Shown one piece after another: positions 12,201 through 24,910 of a stretch of DNA of 64,000 nt. The notes under the pieces were generated by a model. It had not been told where the DNA came from. It worked only from the letters and a program-made list of their open reading frames with translations, and searched no databases. Each line of letters opens with the position of its first letter. The first letter of the stretch is position 1. Source of the stretch: Serilophus lunatus (Eukaryota > Chordata > Aves > Passeriformes > Eurylaimidae); the NCBI GenBank assembly GCA_013399895.1, contig VXBA01002403.1, positions 171,980 to 235,979 of the forward strand, in the 5' to 3' direction. Both the position numbers and the translations under genes were made by a program.

Positions 12201-15200
12201 TTGCCCCATTCTATATGAAGGCAGCAGCAGACACAATCCCTTTATTGCACATACACTCTGCCAGTTTTGAGATTAGCGCTACAACACCATTGTGTTGATC
12301 CTTGCAGCAAGGCAAAGGAGATTGGAATGGATACAAGGCCTAATGCAATTGCAAAAGTCATCAACAGCTTATCCACTGAATTAAACGCTGTGTAAACAGC
12401 CAATGTACTAAAAGTTGTTTTAACTTTTCTCAAATTCTCTGCATAATTGATCCACAATCATCTGAGTGCTCACTGAGGCTTAGCATCCTACATTTTTCCA
12501 TTGATTGCAATTGGTCTGTTTGGGTCTCTAACCTGTATTCCAGCCAACATTGTCCTCAGTGGAAAAGGTTGTTGTCAGTGTCTAGCTATTCTAGAAATTA
12601 ATACAGTCACACATGGTATGCTGGTTCTGTGTCTGATTCCTCTGAGAGTACCCTTGTTGTTTTCTTTCATCCCTTGGGGGAATATACAAATTAAGTGTTC
12701 AAATTGAGCCCATGTCATAGGTTCCTAAGCATCTATGAGATAGCAGGAGAGCTTGAAAACTTCCGAAACAAGATTGCTGAACTCACTCCAATTGAATCTT
12801 CATGTACTAGTGCCAATATTACAAAAATCCTCATCAAAATTAGAAGCAATTGGCAAATCAGCTGGAAACCTTAATAAAGAAGCCATGAATGTGAAAGCCA
12901 AAGAGACAGCTCCCTTCTTCTCCAAACAGTGGTAAGGACAGAGACAGAGGTGGGTCATTGTGGAGGAATGTACAACTGCCATCACTCTCAGCATCTGTGC
13001 TTCATTAACTAGTTTGAACTATTTTAAATACTTTAGCCAAATACATTCTCTTTAGGAGGCAAGAAAAATGGTAGGTCCAAGTTAGCACTTCATGTTCTGA
13101 CAAGAAGCACATCCAGGTAGGCAAAAAAAAATATCCTTTCAATATCCTTTCAATTCATAATTAATTTTAATTAATTTACAAGAAAACAATGAAAAAACAG
13201 GGCTGTGTGGTCCTGTCAGGGAAATAAACTATTAAGGTAAATAACAAATCTGTCTAAATGAAAACATTTGTTTGAAATATTTAAATCATCTCTGATCTAA
13301 AGAGAAAAATAAAGCTAAAAAAAACTTATTTCTGTAAACAACAGCAACAGTTTCAATATATATTTTGATACCACTTCCACTGACATTTCTTTCCCCATAT
13401 CAGTAAGCAAGTAAGCAGCTGTGTAGACCTTCGGGTAAGGTTTTTATTTGTAAAAAAAGATTCAGTAACTGTTAATTCCTGTCAAATAAGAGGTTTCAGG
13501 AAACAGAGATGTATGACATTTTCTTTACAGATAAGACTAAACAAAGACTGGCCAGAATTCACTGCAATCCAGGTTCCTGTTAACCTTCCTAAATTAAAGT
13601 AGTTTCGTCATTCTTTTTCCTTCGGAAACAGAACTAAGTTCACTAACTCAAAACAGGGTTCATTCTTGTTGAAACTGCAGACATAAAGTACAACTAGGAT
13701 TTCAACCTTGCTCTACTTTCATATATGGCATACAATTATATACTACAATAAAGAGTGACAGAACGTGAGCACAATACTCTACTGTGCTGCACACACTGCA
13801 TAATTCATTGTTTTCCTGCTCATCAAGAAAGATGTTTTGGGGCATGTTTATTATTATCTCTTTCTTCTCATCCATTCATTGGCATACGTACTGATATCAG
13901 AGGGTGTACGGGGGAGGCTTTAAATATCAGAGGAAATCAGGTCAGTGTCTTTTTCATCAGAGAAGCCCTGAAATCAAAGATGGTGGGAAGTACCACTTGA
14001 GCACCTACTCCCAGGTTGCACTACAGTGAGACACTCAAAGAAATCTGCAACAGAAGGCACAACGATAGCAGATCCTCCATAGACGGTTCCATGGCAACAA
14101 AAAGAGGTATTAAATGAATAGAAACCAAATTCAGCTTTAGAAGTCCTACAGTGAAAATGGTTAGCGGATGGGAGAATATTCTGTCAAATAATCATTTCAG
14201 GCTTGCTCTAGTCTACTGCTCTCTCCAGAGCTCACTTTTTTAGCCACTGTCAAGGGAGGAAAATAAAAGAAGGAAGAGACTTCTCAAACACAGCCTGCTG
14301 AAAAAGACTTGGATTGTAGTCAAACTATTCACTCTATGATCACCATACTAATGTCTTTAAATCCAAATCTTATTATTTTCATTTTCTTATTATCAGAAAT
14401 TATGACTTTCAGAATAAATGCTGTGCATGGATACAAATTCTGTCTTTGGCTGCCACATTCCAAGACTTGTGTCTTAAATATCATGGCATAAGTTTATTAA
14501 AATTAGAATTTTAAGAATTTGTTATTACAATTTAACAGGTATTTTAGTAAAAGCTGAATAAACAAGCAACACTAGCACAGGGTACATCAGTAGTACATAA
14601 TAAGAAATTGTGATGCATGATCAAGACACTAGTAACAAGATGAGAAAGTCTAGATACCAGATAAAGGGGTCTTACCTTTTAACAAAATATAAAACACACA
14701 CTAGACTCTTTAGTTCGAGTTTACATAAGTTGATGGGGAAAAAAAAATAGCAAACTGAACAGAGAAGAAATAAAATCAAGAAGCAATGCAGTTTATGAAG
14801 GTCTGAGAGAAATTAGCGTAAAATAAATGTTTACAGGGTCCATTAACGGCTCTAAATTAAGTATTTATGGGCTCTAAGATCAGACCAGACTCAGACTAAA
14901 ATTCAGCCCAAAGTAAGGTCTTGCAGACAAGTTCTGCACTTCCGCTTTTTTTGATAAGAACAGCTGAAAGTCTTGCCTACAATGTTATAAGTGGCAATTC
15001 TGCATTCCTCTTCCACCTCTGAAGGAAGTCTTACCATATTGTCAAAAAAATTTCAGAGATACCCGTCTGTCTGCTTACATCTTTCTCACTCCAATGGTTT
15101 TCCTGCATTTAAGTGGCGCTTAAGGACTCTAAACCCAGCAGAAATGGGGCTACTACACTGAGCACTTCACAAGGTCTGCAGGAGGCAATGATTTAGGATA

Positions 15201-15535
15201 TGCAAGCCCATTAATTGATGATTTTACATTTAGCTCTAGTAGGCAATTGTAGCTACATGCTGAGTCATGGCAGCTACTTTCCAAGTAAATACTTCCTTAA
15301 CAGAATCCTCCTTACTTAGAGAGGTAAGGATCTCCCATCTTAATAATCTTTTAAAAGAAAAAATCGTTTCTTCTTTCAAAAAATATTTCCAGCTGTGAGG
15401 ACATGACACAGATTATAAATTCACTAGTAGAACTATAGCACACAAACCATCCAACGTACATTCTTTCCATTCATGTTTGAAAATCTTTATTACCAGCTTC
15501 TCTGTAGGTGCCTTAAGACTTATTACCTGCTCTCC
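9259..15535. other. Intergenic DNA, no gene seen
   Basis: AT-rich sequence without recognisable coding blocks. It contains a (GT)8 microsatellite at 10,849-10,864 and a short duplicated phrase (aatatcctttc) near 13,130-13,152. Several short open frames around 12,240-12,990 on both strands resemble no family I can name and lack conserved splice-site framing. Confidence 0.55.
10849..10864. repeat. (GT)n microsatellite
   Basis: Eight uninterrupted GT units. Confidence 0.9.
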
Positions 15536-15539
15536 TATC

Positions 15540-15590
15540 ACAGTATCAGTAAGGTTGGAAGAGACCTTAGAGATCTTCATGTCCTGTTTC
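15540..15590 (-). mobile_element. CR1 3' tail fragment, antisense
   Basis: The plus strand reads atcacagtatcagtaaggtt followed by ggaagagacctta. This is the reverse complement of the CR1 3' terminus (gaccttccaacc... with a terminal short repeat). Only about 50 bases are recognisable. Confidence 0.6.
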
Positions 15591-15804
15591 CTAGTATTAA
15601 AATAAATTCACAAAACAGGTATTTTTTGCTAAGAAAAGCCTTCAGCTTGCTTGCAAGTCCATGTCAGGCTTTCCCTTTGCAGTTCAGTAAGGGCTCATTG
15701 CAGTGGAACAGCATTTTTCTAATTCCTTTTAACTAATAAAAAGTGTAATATTATATTCCTATGATAAAAACCTTAGTAGATTAATATAGAACTAGTTTTC
15801 ATCA

Positions 15805-15829
15805 AAAATCTCACATTTTGTGAGATTTT
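15805..15829. repeat. Perfect inverted repeat
   Basis: Ten-base stems aaaatctcac (15,805-15,814) and gtgagatttt (15,820-15,829) are separated by five bases. No adjacent element explains it. Confidence 0.7.
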
Positions 15830-15973
15830 AATTTTCTAAATTCAGCTTTGATAATTCTGAATATATCTCCCCCCAAAAATTCTACAATTGAGCTCTCAAG
15901 AAAGTCTGTGCCTAATTTGCATGTTGAGACTTTGGAATTAACAACGGATATAACTACCTTATTGACAAAGGGT

Positions 15974-16024
15974 GTAAGTAGAAAGGATGCAAGTATGATG
16001 GCATTGCAGAGCCTGGTTGCAGCA
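15974..16024 (+). repeat. Copy A of a ~50-bp diverged direct repeat
   Basis: This segment resembles 16,722-16,773 on the same strand. Both share atgcaag/ttgcaag, then ggcattgcagagcctggttg versus ggtattgcagatcctggttg. By eye about three quarters of the positions agree. The family is not recognised. Confidence 0.5.
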
Positions 16025-16284
16025 CATTGCTATCACCTCCACATCTGCAGCATCCTGGCACGCCACTCAGAATGCCTTCACTTTTAATTCATTTTACTCT
16101 GACATAAAGCAAGCCAAGCCAACAGAAATTCAATTGGTCAGGTTCACAGAAGAAAAATATAAGTATGTCTAAGCAGCCATCACAGTGTTGGGCATGTAGA
16201 ATATTTCTGAGTTTTAGAAGCTTCAAACAAATTCTTGTAACACAGGCCTTCACCTCATACAGAAAATAACAGGATACAGAAATT

Positions 16285-16334
16285 TCAAAGAATTTTTTTT
16301 TCAAAGAATTTTTTTTTTTTTCAAGGAATTTTGT
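16285..16334. repeat. T-rich short tandem repeat
   Basis: Three tandem units start with tcaaagaat or tcaaggaat, each followed by a run of T of differing length. Confidence 0.75.
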
Positions 16335-16721
16335 CAGAGAGATTCGGAAAGTTCTGCCAATTCCTACTGCTTGAAAATGTGGTCCTCAATTACCAAGGAA
16401 AAGACAAAGTTTATCATGCTCTCATTATAAGTTAGAAGAGGTTACAACCAAAGCAATAAATAGTTAAATAGCAACTGTAGTATATTGCTTTGATCAAAAC
16501 TTTATATAAAACAGGAAGTTTATAAGAAAGTCCAGGTCTGCTAATTATCCCATTTAAAAATGAAAGCTCTTTCTCCTTTTCTCAGAGTAAAGTTCAGTGT
16601 TTTCTTGAAGATACGTTGTTTGTTTCTCAATCCAACTTTGTAGCCTAGTAAGGGTGAAGTAAGCAACTGTGATTTCTATAGTGTCAGCTATGACTGGACC
16701 CTGTTGTTTACAGAACCTGAT

Positions 16722-16773
16722 GCAGTAGGAAAGTTGCAAGTACCGTGGTATTGCAGATCCTGGTTGCACGGCA
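16722..16773 (+). repeat. Copy B of a ~50-bp diverged direct repeat
   Basis: Partner of 15,974-16,024, about 750 bp downstream in the same orientation. Similarity fades on both sides, which suits two remnants of one old interspersed repeat or an old local duplication. Confidence 0.5.
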
Positions 16774-19700
16774 GCTTTTTTTAAAATCCCAGGTAAGTTT
16801 TATTTGTGAGATTTAACATCAGCTCTTCTATAAACTAGAAAATCATCCATCAGGGGAGATCGGTGCCGTCCTACATCTTACATTCTTTATACAGAAACTA
16901 TTATTAAAATTACCCAAGAAAAAGTTATTAAATTTATAAAATTAAAGGAAAAAGTTACAATGCCTAAATAATTAATCTGCTCAGAAATCAAAACTTATAG
17001 AATTAGCACAGCAGTGTTTGAGACTAAAATCCATTTTTTATAGGAAGAATTTGAGTCCTAAACTATAACAATTTTTAATTTTTTTGCCTTTTTAAATAGG
17101 TAACTTCAAGCAGACCTTCACTTCTTGCTAATACTAGTTTTGTTTTTTAAACATCGAAGCTTCTGTAGGTCTTGGTGGTATAAGTGAGCGAGAAAATATT
17201 ATCAGAAATTGAAAGATTTGAAAAAAAACAAACCAGTCCCTACTAAAAATACTGAAGAAAACTCCGTTTGCACATAAATAACACAGGAAGACATAGCAAT
17301 ACCGAGAAAAACTTCTAATTCTGCAGGAAAATTCTGAAACAATAAGATCTGACAGAAAAGGTCAGAGTTAATGAAATAATGAGGCCTCGAGATGGAAATA
17401 ATAAATAATACACAGTTTTATACATTATTATGCAATTTTATACAATAAGGCACTTTTTGGGAGAATTGATTATGACACTACATGAGAAAGTCATAAACTA
17501 TCGATCTGGCTTCAAAATGAATGATTATGATTTAGTTTAAGAATATTCAGATGTCAGCCTCATAAGCGTTCTGAGAAATGTAGTATAAAATATCCCTCAG
17601 CTAAAGTATTAATGCTGAGGTGAAAGTCAAGGAAGTCATTCTGAAAAGGTGAGTAATCACCATAAAGAGGAAGATTTGCACAACAATCTTTAATCATTGC
17701 AGTTACTTCTAATATATTTGCATTCTAAAAGGTTTTGCCCAAAATGCTGGACTGAAATATGCCAGTGAGCACTTCCACAAGTTCACACTTCTTCTTCAAC
17801 TGTTACAATATGAGAATGACAAACAGGAGAACACATCTGTCGTCTGCCTCCATAAACGCACCACTCTTACAATTAGGTTCTAAATCCACAAGGTATTAAT
17901 CACTACAAGGGTCTATCTCAGTACAAAGTTTATATTCCCTGTCACTGCTAAAATACTCATTTTAATTGGAGAGAACTGTTGGCAATGCAAATACAGGATC
18001 ACAAATACTAGAAGTAAGAAAAGATTTAGTTGCATTGATGTCATGTACATTGTATTAGACATAGATGGTATCTTTTTTTTACCCTCCAAGTCACACTTCT
18101 TAGAATCTATTCATCTTACCAGAGCAGATTTTAACAGTTGAACTTTCTGAAAGCCTTAATTAAGTTCATCTACTTATATCAAAGTATTTTTTCTAATCTA
18201 ACCACTCACATTTTCAAAATGCCCAAAAATGCCTGCTTTACAATGACTTTCTAGGTTTTTTCTGGATGAGTGAGGGAACAGCTATTTTAGTCAACTTATT
18301 GTAAAGCACCTCACAAAAACAAAAGGGTGGGGTTGAAAAATGTTAAATGAAATTCTGTAATATAAACTTCTGCCTTAACAATTCAGAAAATGGCAAATTT
18401 CGAGAAGTGGAAACTATCATCATGCATGGCTGTCTACAAACCTACTTATTTGAGTAATTTAGGATAACTCGGATGGTTTCTGTGAGGACACCATACAATC
18501 TTGAAGGTATCATCATCCGAAGCAAAGTAACGCAGGAAGAGTTAGCCTTCAACAGAATCTGGCCACTTGATAGTCTGATCTCAACACTCCAATTATTAGA
18601 ACCTTAAGCCAGTTGCCTTCTAGAATCATACGTTACTACTTTCTGAGGAGTTGACTTCAGATAAGCTTTTACAAAATAATTGGCAGTCATCTCCAGCGTC
18701 ATCATTCCTTTCAAGGTGACCCTTTCCTCCCATGAGTCCCAGAAGAGAGAGGACAAATGCAAGGGGTAAAATGAAGAACTATCTGCATTCAATGTGTGAG
18801 ATAACAGTATATTCACTATTGTTTTAGAGCTAAACATTACTAAACACAGCTACCTAGGTAAAGAAACCCTTCCAAAAAGTGGAAATGGAATATAATTAGT
18901 CTAAAATAAGAAGGTAGTTCCTCTTTACCTCTCTAGTTTTTGCCAGGTGGGGAAAAAACTGTAAAGTACACTGAGGAACATGCACTAGGCATTCATATTC
19001 TAAAGAGACACAGCAACCGCACAAGAGACTTTCATTATTATATTAGCTCCTTTGGAGCAGTAATTTTTTCATTGACAGATGAAATGACAAATTTCCATCC
19101 CCCTATCTCTGATACAGTTTTTTGTTCTCTGCAAACAGACGTTTTCCCTGTTGGCCACAGATAGTTTGCTTTGTTCTGCAGTTTTATCTTTATTCCCTAC
19201 AATGTCTGACAATGGGGTTTTGAGACAATACTCTTTACAATGTCTCATGTAGTGCAGATAATTATGAGTTTGCATGAGCATGTTGTCCATATCTATCCAT
19301 TTATTCAAACACATACCAAAACCAGCAGGGTACACTAACAAGATCCAACTGAGCATACAAGAATGTTATTCTACCTCCCTTAGAATAAACATCTACTGCT
19401 GTGAACAATTCAAAGTCTTTAAATGCCATCAGCATGCAAGAAAATAGAAAATTACAAATCAATGTATACCATAGACTTAAGTACATTTTCCAGCTGCTAA
19501 AATAAATTACTCCTATATGCACAACAGAGAACATCTGAAACAAACCGTGCCATGCAAATGCCTGATTAAAACCATCTCCATTGAGAGGGATATACAGCAC
19601 ACAATGAGTCCCTAACACTAGAACATCGAATGTGTCACTTTTTTTGAAAACACTGTGGCCAAACTACTATCATCATTTACTACTAATAACAAAATTTATA

Positions 19701-21053
19701 ATCTGTTCTGGAACCAGACAATTTTCTATAGCACCATAATGAATTATCCTCAGTTTTTGTGGCTTCCCGGGTCTCTCCAAAGACACACGACCACACAGAT
19801 GTAGTTCACTAACGTTTCCTACAAGTTTCCATCTTATTAGAACTTTGGTGTTGCCAAGCAAATCTTGCTTACTTCAGAAAAGCATTTATTTCTCACTACC
19901 TGCTAGAATCATCTTTCGGCTATCGCTTTCAGCATTGCATATTATTTAAGCTTAATCTACTTACTGCATATTACATCCACGTTCCATATTATTTGGCGTC
20001 AACTAACGCTGAACCATCCTTGTCCATCAGGTGTAACAGTTGTGTCACATTACAATTGTATCTCATTTAACCTCACCTATATAATAGACTGGCTCAGCTA
20101 CCTTCAGGTGATGCAAATCAATTTTAGAATCAGTGTAGCCTACAGATTTAATTTTTCTTTTTAAATTCAGGAGGAGACTTTCTAATAACTCAGAATGCTT
20201 ACAGACTTTCAGCATTAGGTCTTTTTTTTTTTTAATTGCATTATTTAACATTTTGTTGTTTCTTGTGCAGAATAATTCAGAAGAATACTCAAGCTAACAC
20301 TATGCTTCCAGTTCCAGAGTTATACCAACACAGTCCTATACAAACACATTAACCCTTTCTTGCTGTAGCTATACTTTTCTTTGAATCTGCACACAGTTCT
20401 ACAAATCTACTAGGGAACCACTTTGCCAAAGGCTGCATTGGCAAAAGCTTAATACAAATTATCAGATCTCCCAAACCTTATAATAAAAATAGTATTTGGG
20501 ATTATTCCTTAAGAACTTGCCTTTTTGAGGTTTTTAGGTAAAGCAGAACATTTTCTGAATCTATCCAGCTTCATGTGGTACAGAAAACTGAGCAATTCTA
20601 AGGGACAATTAGACAAAAGCATTGTTATGATATCAAAGACAAATATACGTCATTTGCAGAAAAGGGGCAGTGAAGGGTTTTTAAATCCATACAAATAGTT
20701 GGTTCTTTGTTCACTGATAAAGATCAACTGGCATAAAAAAACATTCCAAAGCAATCTCTTGCTTCATCTTAGCTGAACAATTATGTTTCAACCATACAAA
20801 TTAACTAAGAGGAAGTGAAATACAAACCACTTTCTATGCAAACCTTAGCAGCAAAGTCCAACTCTGACTCCACTTACATATTTTGCATTGGAATCATCTT
20901 AGCTTTTCCATCCAACAAAAATTACTTCATAAACCCTAAGGAAATTAATGCAGAAGGATATAGAAACAATAGGATTAACTCAGCTGTAATGAAAATAAGA
21001 AGACTGGAACAGAATTCACTGAGGAGACAGGAACTGCTAGTCAGGAGTTGGAT
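16774..21053. other. Intergenic DNA, no gene seen
   Basis: AT-rich sequence with only short chance open frames, the longest about 105 codons on the minus strand near 19.3-19.6 kb and without recognisable similarity. I can name no transposon or RNA gene in it. Confidence 0.55.
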
Positions 21054-21205
21054 GGCTGCTGAACAAACAGTTGGTTAGTGCATGGTGCTAATAGCACCAA
21101 GGTCTCATGTTTGATCCCTGTTCAGTCCTTGTATGGGCCATTCACTCAAGAGCAGGACTTGATGATCCTTGTGGACTCGTTTCAACAAAAAATATTCCAT
21201 GAAAT
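21054..21205 (+). mobile_element. tRNA-Ile-derived SINE with CR1-like tail
   Basis: The head is a decayed tRNA-Ile(AAU). The anticodon arm is intact, with stems tggtg and cacca around the loop ctaatag (anticodon at 21,090-21,092). The D-arm region reads agttggttagtgcatgg, and the B box is tgtttgatccc at 21,108-21,118. After a linker (tatgggccattcactcaag) comes a CR1-like 3' tail (ggacttgatgatccttgtgg, from 21,155) ending in a degenerate attccatg repeat. A tRNA head plus a CR1-type tail is the structure of the avian TguSINE1 family, and by inference it was moved by a CR1 enzyme. Several substitutions in the A- and B-box regions make it an unlikely functional tRNA. Confidence 0.8.
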
Positions 21206-22719
21206 ATGTGAAAACATTATTCAAGACAAAAAGTGCAAAGCCCCAAGGTCAATAATGAGGATGAACTAGAACTCCACACTCAGTAAACAGCTCTTCAATG
21301 GGTGACTGCAGGGCAGTGATAAACAAGCACATATTACCAAATGAATCCTGACCTACAAACTAAAGATTGCTCATCAGTGCAACCCCATGGAGAGAGCAGT
21401 TATGTAACCACAGGGGGAATGCAGATACTTAGAAAGGACATTTGCGTGACTACCTCTGGATTTACTGCAGCAGTTTCAAGATACATTTGCTGGAAAGCGA
21501 AAATTGGAGAAGGGGAAAGGACATGAACCTCACTTTGTTCAGCTAACCTAGAACTGGAGCAGCAGTTCAGCTACTCTTTGAATTCCTTTCATTATCCATT
21601 TCCATTAATTAATTTTCACTTCTTAGAACAAAAAATTGCGTGTTTCTGAGAGACCTTACAAAATTGTATTTCTTACAGTAAGTCTGATTATGAACCATTA
21701 CAAGGAGATGCAATTTACCATTCATTACATTACATGACTTCAAGTGCTGCAACACAAGATCAGTGCTTTCAGTGTAATGCTGGAAAGATAGAGAAAGAAA
21801 TTTTCCAGAGAGCACAGGGATACAGCTTCTTAAAAAGTCAATGAGGGAAATGTAAACGTAAAAAGCAAATTACGTATTGACTGAACTTTAGATACTTTAA
21901 ATGTATGCTCACATGTTTAACTATATTTATCACTTAAGTCCTGCTGGGATCAAACCCTAGTCCTGCAGATATGCTTCTGTCAATATTCTCTCTGAAAAAG
22001 AATCTGGGACTATGGGAGGAGCAGCTGGTGATCTTATTCACAAAACCCCAAACTAGGTGTATGCATAGATACACAAAGAGAGATTTTGTAGAAAGTGCCT
22101 TTCAGGTCACTGGTTACAATTCAAAGAAATTCAACATAGCCTTCTTTCATTATCAGATAAGATATGCTACTTTGCAGACTTCAAGGCAGCAGGATAAGAC
22201 CAGCCACATAACTGAAAAGTAGGCAACATAGACATAAACTCCTTCTATGTCAAAACATATTTCTCCTTACGGTTAACTGAAGAAATGTGAAAGTAATAAA
22301 ATTGCAGGTTTATGCTACTGCAGGGTGGAATTTCTGGATGATGATGATGCTAAATGGCTGCATCAACCTTAGTATGTCTAGAAGAAGCAAAGCTGAAAGG
22401 ACATGACTGTGGAGCTACTCGCCTATGTCTGGAGGTGGTATTCTCAGGGATAAATTGTTGATGCACCCTACACCATTCTTGATCCACTTAGACTATCACA
22501 GCCTAAAGGAAGTACTTTCCACAGCTTTAAATTCACTTAAAATGCAAACTAGGAAAAGCATCACCTATAATATCAACAGGAGTTTTCTAAACCCAATGAA
22601 TAAGATGAACCAATTTCAGTGCAAATTACAAAATTCTTTTCAGTTTAGACCAAGTCATTAAACTAACTTATGTGCTTTGATTAAATTCCCCTTTTTGCTA
22701 ACATTCTTTAGTGGCAGGA

Positions 22720-22723
<4 letters not shown>
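21206..22723. other. Intergenic DNA, no gene seen
   Basis: No recognisable gene, RNA or named repeat. Confidence 0.55.

Positions 22724-22766
<43 letters not shown>
22724..22766. repeat. (CA)n microsatellite
   Basis: Twenty-one uninterrupted AC/CA units, long enough to be length-polymorphic. Confidence 0.95.
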
Positions 22767-22770
<4 letters not shown>

Positions 22771-23090
22771 GAGGCCCAGAAAAGAGGATCATAACCATGC
22801 ATGACCACAAACCCCAACCCGACCAGGTTATACATGGCACCCTGCCAGAAAACCCCCTTGAGTGTGGTTTTCCTGGGAGCAGTGGGTTTCTGAGAGGAAG
22901 CCCTTCCCATGGGGCTGGGATGCCAGGCAAAGACGCTTCCTGGGACTGAGTGCCCTCAACCCGTCTCCTGGGAGTGATTATTTTTTTACTGGTCATCCTT
23001 CATTTACTGGATACATCCTTTGGGTGAAGCAAACCGATCTTCTGGGTGTCCCTGAATGAGGCAGGGTTGGGAGTGGGATGGGTGAGTGGG
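22767..23090. other. GC-richer patch after a (CA)n tract
   Basis: About 300 bases distinctly richer in G and C than the surrounding AT-rich DNA directly follow the (CA)n tract. Open frames of up to 112 codons cross it on both strands, but they run through the CA repeat and show no recognisable domain. The composition suggests an old transposable element or LTR. I cannot assign it. Confidence 0.4.
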
Positions 23091-24873
23091 TATAGTTGTT
23101 TTTGTGTACCTCCATGACGATCAGTTAACTGCCACAGAAGTTAAACTTCTTATGTTCACACAAAGACTTCTCATTCCTCTCTCCCTGAAAGTTCTGCTAG
23201 CTGTGACAAATCTCACACGCCTCTGTGACTTCTCTCACTGCCTCTCATAAAGTTACAGGAGTGTAATGTGAAAATGAGCATTAGTGAAAGTGGCAGGGGA
23301 AAAGTGCTAGTTTATGATTTATGTCCTTTAGTGAATAGATGACTAGAAAGTTCACTAAGTCCCTGTTGCCAGATTGCTGCTACCATGCATATTAAATGAG
23401 TGCTCCAGTTCACATTTTCCTTACAAATGGCTGAAACTTGTTCTATAACCTGTCTAATTCTGCCAGTAGTAAGTAGATGCTCTGTATAAACCTTGCTGTT
23501 TTACGAGTTTATATTGTACTGCAATCTTGTCTCTCAATTGCTGTAATCTCCTTGGAAGCTACTGTTGTTTTCATCAAGGACATCAGGAATTGCCCCACAA
23601 CTGCATAAGACAGTCAGGTCCACACTTATGAGAAAAGATCACGCAAGATTTATACCAGTCACTATGTGGCAAGACAATTTGCCCAACACTGATGAGGATA
23701 TAAAAGCTAAGGCAGCTCCCAGCAGCAAAGCTCTCAAATATTCACCAGATAAATGAATCCCTCTATGATCACTTCTATGGACACCAATTAGATTATGATA
23801 AGACAAAGGCAATATCTGATGTAAAGTGTGGGAAGAAATAGGTAAAGAAACAAAAGCAATAGAACAACAGAGGTAGACGTTGAAGCCTAAAGTACAAAAC
23901 TTTGTTTCCAGCTTCGGCTGCAACCTGTAAACATGCTGTTACACACCTGTATCCCACAGTCTTCTGCTGTAGTTTCCAAGATGCAATGACTTCCACTTGT
24001 TGGGTACCATTTGTTGTACCAATCCTACACTGTATCTCCTGAACCCTCAGCAGTGGTCCACACCACAGGAGATTGGCACCACCAGTAACATAATTAAATC
24101 ACAGAAGAGCCAGTCCAAAAACTCCAGTGCTCAAATATTGTTTATGAGTAAACTTTGTATTCTGAGAGACATCTTGGAAATAAAACAAAAAAAAAATCCA
24201 TTCTCCATTAAGGATTACAACAAACCAGTGGGTTCCATGGGCCATCCAAAATGACTTTCTGCTTCCACCTGAACTCTCATCATTCTTTTAGGAATTGTCC
24301 CGTGACAAGCTCTTTGATAATCTCTTTACCTTTGTTCAAGAAAGTCCGTGACTATGGCTCAAAGGCCTTAGATTTATCTCACCTGTTTCCATGCACCTTA
24401 GCAAGTTCCTGAGGGTAGGAGTCCTGTTACTACAGTCATTTGCTACCTTCCCATGAAAGAAAGACATATACGAAGGAAACTAAGGAAGTGGAAGCTCTTT
24501 CCTCCAACAGAGCAGAACTTGGAACTTGAACTCTTCAGTTTAAGTCTTAGCCTGCCACAGAAGAAACACTGGCAGTGACCTGTGCCTAAAACTTATCAGT
24601 TGTTGCCTATCCTATAACCCTTTAGTAATAAAGAAGTTCTTTTCTTTCTCATACAAACATCTTTATAGGAAATAAAAATAGCAGGAAATGAAAGGAGAGA
24701 GCAAGAGGCAAGCATCTGCAAGACAATACCATTTGATGGACACAGACTGCAAGAATTATAAGCCATTCTGGTGTCTTGAGAAGCAGCACTCTAATGGTAG
24801 GATAAACAAAAGCTTAACTGCAGGTGACCTTTCAGAGATGTCAGCTGCTGCCCCCATCAGAAACAGAGTGAAC

Positions 24874-24910
24874 TGTTATGGGCCATTCTCTATGAGCAAG
24901 ACTTTGTGTG
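24874..24910 (+). mobile_element. Possible second SINE fragment
   Basis: The phrase tatgggccattctctatgag followed by caagactttg resembles the linker and tail start of the SINE at 21,134-21,160 (tatgggccattcactcaaga, then gcaggacttg). No tRNA head is visible upstream, so this would be a truncated or badly decayed copy. Confidence 0.35.

Noticed and set aside
12242..12994. Cluster of 60-70-codon open frames on both strands
   Set aside because: No recognisable motif, no matching splice sites, and lengths expected by chance in AT-rich DNA.
19301..19618. 105-codon minus-strand open frame
   Set aside because: No domain or family resemblance, and no supporting exon structure nearby.
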